From Rhizobium sp. Root274 (GTDB lineage Bacteria > Pseudomonadota > Alphaproteobacteria > Rhizobiales > Rhizobiaceae): a stretch of DNA of 64,000 bases. The stretch lies in NCBI RefSeq assembly GCF_001429245.1, contig NZ_LMJE01000001.1, positions 1,000,309-1,064,308 on the forward strand, in the 5' to 3' direction. The notes under the pieces were generated by a model. It saw only the letters and a program-made list of their open reading frames with translations, searched no databases and had not been told where the DNA came from. Each line of letters begins with the position of its first letter. Within the stretch, counting starts at the first letter, position 1. The translations under genes were made by a program, and so were the position numbers. Positions 58,001 to 64,000 of this stretch are shown in pieces.

Positions 58001-59520
58001 TCCGTCGACAGCCCCGACACTGCCTTGTTCACGATCGCTGCGATGTCCGCCGTCGAGAAGGTCGCGATATCCTCTGCGCTCATGGCTGCGAGTTGATCTG
58101 AACGCAGGGTCTTGACCTGTGCTGACGTCAAAGCCTCGACCTGCAGTGTTGAAAGTGCGCCGATCAGCGTGCTGTTCAACCCGATGATGCCGGCCGTGGT
58201 GATGGCCGCAATCTGCGCTGCGCTCAGGGCCGTGACGTTTTCAGTGGTAAAGCCGCCGATCTGGCGGGAGCTCATGGCCTTGACCTGCGTCTCTGTCAGG
58301 GCTGCCACCTGGTCCGTGGAAAAGACGGCCAGCTGGCGCGTGGAGAGCCCCGCGATGGCGCTGGTGTTCATCGCGGATATCTGGCTTGCCGTAAGCGTGG
58401 CGACGACATCCGTCGACAGACCTGTCACGGCCTTGTTGGTGAGGGCTGCGAAGTCCGCCGTCGAGAAGGTCGAAATCGCATCGGCCGAGAGAACCGCAAC
58501 CTGTGCAGACGTCAGTGCCTTCGTCTGGTCACTGGTGAATGCTTCCACCTGGGCGGTGCTGAGAGCAGTCATCTGGGCTGTCGTCAGACTTGCAACCGAA
58601 GCTGTCGCCAGAGCAGCAATCTGGCTCGTGCTCAAGCTTGCAAAGACCGCAGTGGTGATGCCCGGCACTGTCTTGTTTGAAAGAGCGGCGATCTCGGCTG
58701 TGGTAAAGGTGCCGAAATCGTCTTCATCAAACACGGCGATCTGCGAGGCGTTCAAGACCTTGATCTGGCTCGTGGTCAAGGCCTCGACCTGCGCGGTCGA
58801 CAGGGAAACCAGCTGACCCGTGGACAGGCTGGCGATCGCCGCCGTGCTGAGCGCAGCGATCTGAGCCGTCGACAGTTCGGAGAGGTTTTCCGTCTTGAGT
58901 GCGGTGATCTGCTTGCCAGTCAGCATTCCCAATTGCTGCGTGGTCAAGGCGTTTGTCTGGGCCGTGGTGAGCGCAGCCAGTTGCTTCGTCGTCAGCTGGC
59001 CAATCGTGCCGGTGCTCAACGCGGCGACCTGTTGCGAAGTCAGCACGGCCAAGGCCTCGATGGAAAGCCCCGTGATCGCGCTGCTGCTGATGGCAGCCAT
59101 ATCGGCCGTGGAGAAGCCCGCGATGTCCTCGGAGCCCATTGCCGAAAGCTGTGTAGCCGTCAGATTGGCGACCTGAACGGCCGTCAGGGCGGCCGCCTGC
59201 GCGCTGGAAAGGGCCGCGATCTGCTTGGTTGTGAGTTTGCCGACAGCCGTGCTGTTCAGGCTCTCGATATCGGCCTGGTCAAGCACTGCCAGCTGATCCA
59301 GCGTGAGACCGACGATTGCGGATTGCGAGATCGCGTTGAGCTGACGGCTGCTCATGACGTCCACGTCTTCCGTATCGAGCGCCGCGATCTGCGCAGATGA
59401 CAGCGCAGCAATCTGCTGCGTCGTCAGCGACGCCACGTCTTCCGTCGACCATGCAGCAACCGAGGACGTCGATTGTGACCGGATCTGAGTGACGCTGAGA
59501 GACGAGATCGTGGTGCTCAT
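52033..59520 (-). CDS. Giant octapeptide-repeat protein, complete
   Basis: A 2495-residue protein built almost entirely of degenerate eight-residue units, about 310 of them, with consensus L-[ST]-[ST]-x-Q-[IV]-x-[AG] (for example LSTAQIAA, LTTTQVAA). Roughly every 80 or 136 residues (10 or 17 units) a more acidic block recurs, LGTDDIATFSTADIAAI-like, about 20 copies in all. I see no cysteine and only one tryptophan (residue 24). The N terminus (MSTTISSLSVTQIRSQSTSS) is not a signal peptide. The C terminus ends STQLGALMDHQMGAM then SDQVAAVIAAYLGT. No known domain, RTX nonapeptide or anchor motif was seen. A secreted or self-assembling structural protein is possible but unproven. Confidence 0.85.
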   Translation of the reverse strand: MSTTISSLSVTQIRSQSTSSVAAWSTEDVASLTTQQIAALSSAQIAALDTEDVDVMSSRQLNAISQSAIVGLTLDQLAVLDQADIESLNSTAVGKLTTKQIAALSSAQAAALTAVQVANLTATQLSAMGSEDIAGFSTADMAAISSSAITGLSIEALAVLTSQQVAALSTGTIGQLTTKQLAALTTAQTNALTTQQLGMLTGKQITALKTENLSELSTAQIAALSTAAIASLSTGQLVSLSTAQVEALTTSQIKVLNASQIAVFDEDDFGTFTTAEIAALSNKTVPGITTAVFASLSTSQIAALATASVASLTTAQMTALSTAQVEAFTSDQTKALTSAQVAVLSADAISTFSTADFAALTNKAVTGLSTDVVATLTASQISAMNTSAIAGLSTRQLAVFSTDQVAALTETQVKAMSSRQIGGFTTENVTALSAAQIAAITTAGIIGLNSTLIGALSTLQVEALTSAQVKTLRSDQLAAMSAEDIATFSTADIAAIVNKAVSGLSTDAIAALSTAQIAALSTSTVASLTTDQISALSTTQVEAFGTTQVKVLTAKQLGALGTDDIATFSTGDIASLTSAAIIGLNTELVAALTTTQIAALSTAAITSLTTTQISALTTEQVQALGTSQIKLLSSKQIAALNSANVAALSTAQIAALSVTAVAGLTTEHMETLSSAQVEALASGQIKSLSSAQISMLDSGDLATFTTAEIAAITNKAVSGIATEILAALPTTQLGALSTSAIAALTTSQVEALGTNQLAILSTNQIAALTAAQVAAISSGSLSVLSTEQVASLSTLGIGGLTSEQVQALSTAQVQALTEKQVKALKSTQMAALGTDDLATFTTAEIAALTSDAITGLTEEVVQSLSTAQIAAISTSPIAKLPIDLVEVLTSEQVAALTTKQIAALGSKQVAALTTANIASLTTTQVQALSAAGIAGLTTAQIVALSTAQMQALTTTQVAALGSLQIEALGTEDLAVFSTGDIAALTAAAVPGLATSLIASLSTVHIAALNTAAFATFSTAQVAALGSDQIGALTSKQMSALTSTQIGALTTETIGGLSTLQVASLNTVTLAALTTSQIAALTTAQAEALTTVQVAALTASQLSVLTADHLATFATKDIAAIGSVAIGGLTTDVIATLSTAQVAALNASAITGLSTKQIDAFSTAQVEALGTAQVAALTSTQLAVLGSDDIATFATKDVAAISAAAISGLTTEAISALSSAQMAALTMAGVAGMSTKQVATLSSGQFAAMSTTQISALTSAQIGAIPTTTLVTLSTNQVAALGVGTVPGLTSSQIDALNSAQVEALTANQVAALTSSQLAMLTTADIATFSTADMAAIGSAAIGGLSTAVIASLSTAQVAALKTAGIPGLRTQQVAALTTAQVAVLGTLQIAALSSAQVAVLSTDEIALLSTAQVSALSADGISGLGTAQIVAMSTAQVEALAPTQVAALSSKQIAALGTDDIAVFSTADIASITSSAVVGMTSEQIAALSADQLAALSAGGVGGLSTLQLNGLSPSQVAELTTAQIAALNSSQVAAISTASIAAFSTTQIAAISAQGIAGLSTALINVLSTAQVEALNTTQVAALSSRQIAALGTDDLATFSTADVAAINTAAVAGLATGSIAALSADQVAALSTAVVAALSTSQIAALTVGQLDIMKTSQIAALGSRQVAALATDRVAILSADQIAAISAVGVTGLTQTQIQTLLSDQVEALTPTQVAAFSSTQISALGTEDYNVFSTADLAAISSGSIAGMPTTVLAALTKDQIAALSATGVSGLTTGQINALSTAQMEAFTTAQVAALTTRQIAAFGTDDFAALTTAQVAVLSTAVVNALSTTQILAFSSEQVEALTSVQVGALTSTQIGVLSTAALDMFSTADIAAISSTAIKGLSTGTIASLSTEQIASLGTAAISGLTTDQIAALSTVQVEALTSQQIAALGSRQVAALGTDDLAVLSTAKIAALTTTSIANLTTSQIAALSVDQIEAFSSSQVAALTSAQVAVLTIDAIETFSTADIAAISSSAIAGLSTGMIAAFSTNQIAALGTSGIAGLSTAQINAMSIDQIESLTTKQVAALTSRQIAVLGTEDLDVFSSEDIAAISAAGIEGLSTTMIASLTPAQVGALSTGAVAALSTSQLATLTSEQIDSLTTAQVKALTSKQIASLTTEDLGSFSTAQIAAISAAGMAGLTQTQMAALSVEQISAITTSQIGALTSDALSGLSAADIEGFSSEKFAAINSSGIAGLSTAFIAGLSTSAIAALSTASVSGLSSAQIAVLGADQIDAFSTSQIAVLSADAMAGISTLGIATFSQTDLAAISASAIKGLSTVVIASLSTGEIAGLSTAQIAGLSYNQVDAMSTLQIGALTLAQIGAMGAVQAAGLGTEDVALMSTDAIAALSSSAISGLRTQVITSLTTAQAEALKPGQVAALNSAQVAALELEDLATFSSSDIAAFSSSGIAGLSTTYISQLSSTQLGALMDHQMGAMNSDQVAAVIAAYLGT
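52060..59480 (-). repeat. 24-base coding repeat array of the first giant gene
   Basis: The octapeptide units are encoded by tandem 24-base units whose third codon positions vary widely, so the protein pattern is conserved while the DNA is not. This points to an old array kept by selection rather than a recent expansion. The complementary strand also stays open for long stretches because of the repeat. Confidence 0.8.
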
Positions 59521-59684
59521 TTACAAAATCCGTGATGCTATGTTGTCATCAAAATCAACTCCGGTACCGCAACGGAACCGAGGGCGCGCGACTATAAATG
59601 TCCACCATCGTTAAGCGGTCGGGCTTGCCTGAGACTGGAGAGGGAACTTCGGTTCAAGCCTGGCGACGAACGCGCCACACAACG

Positions 59685-59713
59685 AAAAAGGCGCCCCCTA
59701 AGAAGCGCCTTTT
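59685..59713 (-). terminator. Rho-independent terminator after the second giant gene
   Basis: On the minus strand AAAAGGCGCTT and GGCGCC form a hairpin followed by TTTTT, about 32 bases past the stop at 59745. It separates the two giant genes into different transcription units. Confidence 0.8.
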
Positions 59714-59744
59714 CCAGTCACAGTGTATGAGCGATTGCCTGCGA

Positions 59745-62700
59745 TCAGATCGCCGCGTAGGCCGCGATAATGGCGGTGACCTGGTCGTTGGTCATCGCAC
59801 CGATCTGGGTGCTTGTGAGGGCCTGGAGCTGGGTGCTGTCCAGAGCTGCAATGTCACCCGTCTCAAGGCCGACAATCGCTTTCGTGCTGATGGCGGCGAT
59901 ATCTGCGGTTGAGAACAGCAGCAGATCTGCCGTTGACAGAGCGGTGATCGCTGCAGAACCCAATGCCGCAACCTGCGTCGTGGTCAGGGCCTCAGCTTGA
60001 TCGGTGCTCAAAGCATCGATCTGAGCCGTGGTCAAAGCGGCGATTGCAGAGGTGCTGAGTGCTGCGATGCCTGCTGTGGTCAGCGCGGCGATATTGGCCG
60101 TGCTGAGGGATGCTGCCTGGGTCGAAGTGAAGGCCGCGATCTGCGCCGTGGTGAGAGCGGCCACGTTGTCGGTGGACAAGGCTCCCAGCTGAGTCGTGCT
60201 CAGTGCGGCAATCTGCGTCGACGTCAGGCCCGCTGTCTGGTCCGTTGTCAGTGCTGCCACGTTGTCGGTGGAGAGACCTGCCAACGCCTTGGAGCTGAGC
60301 AGCGCGATTTCGCTCGACGAGAAGGTCGCGAGGTCATCGGTGCCGAGCGCCGCCAAGGCCGCCGAGCCGAGGCCGGCGATCTGGGCAGTGGTCAGGGCTG
60401 CAACCTGATCGGTGCTGAGCGCCGACACCTGTGCCGACGTGAGCGAAGCGATCTGCGTGGATGTCAGAGCCGCAACCTGCCCAGTGGTCAGAGCGGCGAC
60501 GCTTGTGGTGCTCAACGCGGCGATCTGCGTCGACTTCAGAGACGCAACCTGGGTCGTCGTCAGGCCGGCGATCACCGTGGTCGACAGGACCGCTACCTGT
60601 GACGTGCTCAGCGTCGGGATCTGCAGCGAGGTCAGACCGGCGGCCTGATCCGTGGTCATGGCCGCGATGTTTTGAGTGGTAATCCCGGACAAGGCCTTTG
60701 TGCTGATCGCCGCCAGATCGGCTGAGTCGAATGTGGCAAACTCATCAGGACCAAAGCCGGAGATTGCCGCAGAGCTGAAGGCGGCAATCTGAGCGGTGCC
60801 GAGAACGGTCACCTGATCCGTCGTCAGCGCATTGGCCTGATCGTAGCTGAAGGCGGCAAGCTGCGTCGTCGTTAGCGCCGTAACCTGAGATGTGGTGAGC
60901 GCTGCGATGTTCGCAGTGCTCAAAGTTCCAACCTGGGTCGAGGTGAGGCTTGCGGCCTGCGTGGTCGTCAGACCCGCGATCTGATCTGTCGTCAGAGCCG
61001 CAACCTGGGCGGTGGTCAGTGCGGCAATCTGCGTCGTGCTAAGACCAGGTGTCTGAGATGTCGACAGCGCGGCAATGTTGGCTGTGGACAGCGATGCCAG
61101 AGCTTTGGCGCTTATGGCTGCAATGTCTGTCGACGAGAAGGTTGCGAGGTCATCCGTGCCGAGGGCCGCAAGAGCCGTCGAACCAAGGCCTGCGATCTGG
61201 GCCGTGGACAGGGCGTCGACCTGATCAGTGGTCATGGCTCCAATCTGAGCCGAGGTCATGGCACCGAGCTGGGTGGCTGTCAGACCACCGATCTGGCTTG
61301 CGGAAAGAACCGCGACATTGGCGGTCGAAAGGCCGCCGATCGCCTTGGTGGAGATCGCTGCAATGTCGAGGCTGGAGAACAGCGCGATGTCGTCCGTGCC
61401 GAGGGCGGCCAGATCTTCGGAGCCCAGAGCTGCCACCTGGGCGGGCGTCAAGGCTTCGACCTGTTCGGTCGTCATAGCGGTGAACTGGCTAGAGGACAGG
61501 GACGCGACAGCGGCGGAACCCAGTGCCGCGATCTGACCTGTGGTGAGGACCGCGATATTGTCGGTGGAGAGACCCGTAAGCTGGGCGGATGTGAGTGCCG
61601 CAACCTGCGTGGTGGTCAGGCCTGCTGCCTGATCGGTCGTCAAGGCACCAATCTGGGTGGAGCTCAACGCTGCAACCTGGGCAGCTGAAAGCCCTCCCAT
61701 CTGGGTGCTCGAAAGCGTGGCTATAACGGTGGTGCTCAGACCGGCGACGGCCTTGCTGCTGATGACGCCGATCTCGGAGGCCGTGAAGGTCGCGATGTCA
61801 TCGGTGCCCAGGGCGGCAATGGCGCCGGAGCTGAGCGCGGCGATCTGGTTAGTCGTCAAAGCGGCAACCTGATCCGTGGTCAGGGCACCCACCTGCGTGC
61901 TGCTGAGCGATGTTATGGCCTTGGTGCTCAGAGCCGCGACAGCCGAGGTCGTCAGGGCTGCGACGTTGTCCGTGCTCAGGGCTGCGAGTTGGACCGAACC
62001 GAAGCCCGCAATCTGTGCGGTGCTCAGCGCTCCGATCTGATCAGTTGTCATCACACCAACCTGAGCGGAGGTCAAAGCAGCCAACTGCGTGGAGGTCAGT
62101 CCGCCCAGCTGAGTTGTGCTCAGGGCCGCCACATTCGCCGTGGACAGTCCGGCAATCGCCTTCGCGCCGATGGCAGCCACATCCGCTGTGGCGAACGTCG
62201 CCAGATCGTCCGTTCCGAGAGCCGCCAGGGCGGCCGATCCGAGGGCGGTAATCTGCGTTGTGGTCAAGGCGTCGACCTGATCCGTGGAGAGCGCGCCGAC
62301 TTGTGCCGAGTTCAGGCCTGCAATTGCTTTCGACGAAAGAACTGCAACCTGTCCGGTTGTCAGAGCTGCGACATTTGCGGTGCTGAGCGCGGCGACCTGG
62401 GTCGAGCCGAAGCCGCTAACCTGCGTCGTTGTCAGCCCGGCGATCTGGTCCGTGGTCAGGGCACCGATCTGGGTCGAGGTCAGAGCCGCGAACTGAGCCG
62501 ATGTCAGAGCAGCTGCCTGATCCGTGGAAAGAGCGGCGATATTGGTGGTTGAAAGACCGACAATGGCCTTAGCACTGATGGCCGCTATCTTTGCCGTCGA
62601 CAATGCTGCCAAGTCATCGGTTCCGAGAGCCGAGACCGCTGCCGAACCAAGGCCGGCGATTTGCGTTGTCGTCAGAGCACCGACCTGGTCGGTCGTCATG

Positions 62701-64000
62701 GCGCCAAACTGTGCAGACGTGAGCGAACCAAGTTGGGTCGAGGTCAAGGCTGCGACCTGATTGGTGGTCAATGCCGCGATATTGTCCGTCGACAGTCCAG
62801 CGATGGCCTTGCTGGAGATTGCAGCGATATCGAGGGTGGAGAACAGGGCAATATCATCGGTGCCAAGGGCGGCCAGATCTTCGGAACCAAGGGCTGCCAC
62901 CTGTGCCGGCGTCAAAGCTTGGATCTGGTCGGTCGTCATGGCCGTGAACTGAGCCGAAGACAGGGAGGCGACAGCGGCGGAGTTGAGAGCGGCGACCTGA
63001 GCGGTGCTGAGGAGGGCGACGTTGGCGGTGGTGAGACCCGTCAGCTGCGTCGATTTCAACGCTGCAACCTGGGTTGTTGTCAGCACCGTCGCCTGATCAC
63101 TTGTCAGCGCGCCGATCTGAGCTGAACTCAGTGCTCCTACCTGCGCGGCTGTCAGACCCACTGTCTGGTCCGTGGTGAGTGCGGCAATGACAGTGGTGCT
63201 GAGGCCGGCGATGGCCTTGCTGCTGATCAGGGCGATCTCGGAGGTGGAGAAGGTGGCGATATCGTCGGTGCCGAGCGCGGCAAGAGCGCCGGAGCCCAGA
63301 CCTGCAATCTGACCGGTCGTCAGAGCGGCAACCTGATCGGTCGTCAGGGCCGCGATCTGGGTGCTCGTCAGAGCGGCGATCGCCTTGGAGCTCAGGGCCG
63401 CGACGGCGGCCGTAGAAAGCACAGCAATGTTGCTTGTGTTGAGCGCCGCAACCTGGGTAGCTCCCAGACCTGCGATCTGCGTGGTGGTGAATGCTGCAAC
63501 CTGATCTGTTGACAGAGATGCGACCTGCGTCGAGGTCAACGCTGCGACCTGCTTCGACGTCAGCGCACCGATCTGGTCGCTATCGAAGGAGGCCAGCGCT
63601 GCCGTGGTCAGACCCGTGATGCCCTTGATGCTGATGGCGGCGATCTTGGCGGTAGAGAATACATCGACGTCATCAGACATCAGTGCCCCGATCTGGGCAG
63701 AGCTGAGGACGGCGAAATGGGCGGTGCTCAGACCTTCCACATTGACATTCAGGGTATCAATCTGGTGCGTGCTGAAGCCGACAATGGCCTTCGTGCTGAG
63801 GGCGGTGACCTGGGCGCTGGAAAGACTTTGAATCTGGGTGTCGCCGAGAGCCGCAGCCTGAGACGAAGTGAGGGCGGCGACCTGTGTGGTGCTAAGAGCT
63901 GCGATGTTGTCGGTCGTCAGAGCGACGATCTGGGCCGTGGTCAGCGCCGCGACCTGCGCGCTAGACAGGGCTGCCAACTGGGTTGTGGAGAGGGCTGCGA
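59745..64000 (-). CDS. Giant octapeptide-repeat protein, second copy, start beyond the right edge
   Basis: At least 1418 residues; the frame is open to the window edge, so the N terminus is missing. It uses the same octapeptide plan as its neighbour. The acidic block recurs 11 times (LGTDDIATF-like), but the following unit usually carries a lysine (ISSKAIAG) where the first protein mostly has serine or alanine. It ends STQLQALTSTQIGAM then NDQVTAIIAAYAAI, matching the end of the neighbour. The two genes are tandem paralogues on the same strand, 224 bases apart, divided by a terminator. No cysteine or tryptophan was seen. Function unknown. Confidence 0.85.
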   Translation of the reverse strand, partial: AALSTTQLAALSSAQVAALTTAQIVALTTDNIAALSTTQVAALTSSQAAALGDTQIQSLSSAQVTALSTKAIVGFSTHQIDTLNVNVEGLSTAHFAVLSSAQIGALMSDDVDVFSTAKIAAISIKGITGLTTAALASFDSDQIGALTSKQVAALTSTQVASLSTDQVAAFTTTQIAGLGATQVAALNTSNIAVLSTAAVAALSSKAIAALTSTQIAALTTDQVAALTTGQIAGLGSGALAALGTDDIATFSTSEIALISSKAIAGLSTTVIAALTTDQTVGLTAAQVGALSSAQIGALTSDQATVLTTTQVAALKSTQLTGLTTANVALLSTAQVAALNSAAVASLSSAQFTAMTTDQIQALTPAQVAALGSEDLAALGTDDIALFSTLDIAAISSKAIAGLSTDNIAALTTNQVAALTSTQLGSLTSAQFGAMTTDQVGALTTTQIAGLGSAAVSALGTDDLAALSTAKIAAISAKAIVGLSTTNIAALSTDQAAALTSAQFAALTSTQIGALTTDQIAGLTTTQVSGFGSTQVAALSTANVAALTTGQVAVLSSKAIAGLNSAQVGALSTDQVDALTTTQITALGSAALAALGTDDLATFATADVAAIGAKAIAGLSTANVAALSTTQLGGLTSTQLAALTSAQVGVMTTDQIGALSTAQIAGFGSVQLAALSTDNVAALTTSAVAALSTKAITSLSSTQVGALTTDQVAALTTNQIAALSSGAIAALGTDDIATFTASEIGVISSKAVAGLSTTVIATLSSTQMGGLSAAQVAALSSTQIGALTTDQAAGLTTTQVAALTSAQLTGLSTDNIAVLTTGQIAALGSAAVASLSSSQFTAMTTEQVEALTPAQVAALGSEDLAALGTDDIALFSSLDIAAISTKAIGGLSTANVAVLSASQIGGLTATQLGAMTSAQIGAMTTDQVDALSTAQIAGLGSTALAALGTDDLATFSSTDIAAISAKALASLSTANIAALSTSQTPGLSTTQIAALTTAQVAALTTDQIAGLTTTQAASLTSTQVGTLSTANIAALTTSQVTALTTTQLAAFSYDQANALTTDQVTVLGTAQIAAFSSAAISGFGPDEFATFDSADLAAISTKALSGITTQNIAAMTTDQAAGLTSLQIPTLSTSQVAVLSTTVIAGLTTTQVASLKSTQIAALSTTSVAALTTGQVAALTSTQIASLTSAQVSALSTDQVAALTTAQIAGLGSAALAALGTDDLATFSSSEIALLSSKALAGLSTDNVAALTTDQTAGLTSTQIAALSTTQLGALSTDNVAALTTAQIAAFTSTQAASLSTANIAALTTAGIAALSTSAIAALTTAQIDALSTDQAEALTTTQVAALGSAAITALSTADLLLFSTADIAAISTKAIVGLETGDIAALDSTQLQALTSTQIGAMTNDQVTAIIAAYAAI
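59750..64000 (-). repeat. 24-base coding repeat array of the second giant gene
   Basis: Tandem 24-base units encode the octapeptides; higher-order blocks of about 10-21 units recur and resemble each other more closely than those of the first gene do (LGTDDIALFSTLDIAAIS and LGTDDIALFSSLDIAAIS, for example). This suggests more recent internal duplication. Confidence 0.75.

Noticed and set aside
53941..59400. Long plus-strand open frames opposite the giant gene
   Set aside because: They are antisense products of the repeat's codon pattern; their translations have no ribosome sites or protein-like ends.
52033..64000. Regular 24-base repeats suggesting a CRISPR or satellite array
   Set aside because: The units are in frame, lack spacers, vary at synonymous positions and encode a continuous protein on the minus strand.
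52033..64000. RTX toxin or adhesin
   Set aside because: No GGxGxDxUx nonapeptides, no signal peptide, no anchor motif and no type I transporter genes nearby in the window.

Overview
The window looks like a chromosomal or large-replicon segment of a Rhizobiaceae-type alphaproteobacterium. The GC content looks high, starts are preceded by AGGAGG-like sites, RIME-like palindromic repeats sit between genes, and the nasTS/nrtABC/nirBD/nasA and nirK-nirV/norCBQD/nnrR arrangements are typical of that group. No rRNA, tRNA, CRISPR array, transposase or phage gene was seen.

Region 1 (1-12632): a truncated catabolic operon (3-hydroxyisobutyrate-dehydrogenase-like enzyme, ABM-domain monooxygenase, SAF-domain oxidoreductase); then an AfuABC/FbpABC-type ABC transporter with two paralogous binding proteins, a fused double permease, an ATPase and an inositol-monophosphatase-family enzyme; then a divergent response regulator and histidine kinase that probably control the transporter. 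Region 2 (12635-22400): a sugar ABC transporter (RbsABC type plus DUF2291 lipoprotein), a DeoR-family repressor and a divergent operon of TIM-barrel isomerase, two-part transketolase and FGGY kinase. This set resembles D-apiose catabolism through apulose 4-phosphate.

Region 3 (22386-34979): the assimilatory nitrate operon on the minus strand, in transcription order nasT, nasS, [sigma-54 promoter and leader], nrtA, nrtB, nrtC, nirB, nirD, nasA, cysG. Nitrate is imported, reduced to nitrite and then to ammonium by a siroheme enzyme whose cofactor is made by CysG. Region 4 (35303-36756): an FMN riboswitch, ribB and a fluoride channel gene.

Region 5 (36965-49512): a denitrification island with pseudoazurin, NnrR-like regulator, nirV, nirK, two DUF2249 proteins, norD, norQ, norB, norC, norF, norE, a small membrane protein, a hemerythrin-like protein and nnrS. 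Matching TTTG-N8-CAAA-type boxes lie before most transcription units, and one perfect FNR/FixK anaerobox lies upstream of nirK. No nosZ, nar or nap gene is in the window. Region 6 (49577-51903): an XRE regulator, a cupin, a GlxA-like regulator and a small conserved hypothetical.

Region 7 (52033-64000): two adjacent giant genes on the minus strand encode proteins made almost wholly of degenerate octapeptide repeats (consensus L-S/T-T-x-Q-I/V-x-A). The first is complete at 2495 residues; the second runs off the right edge. They share a C-terminal motif, lack an N-terminal signal and I recognise no domain in them. This is the best candidate for an undescribed system here.
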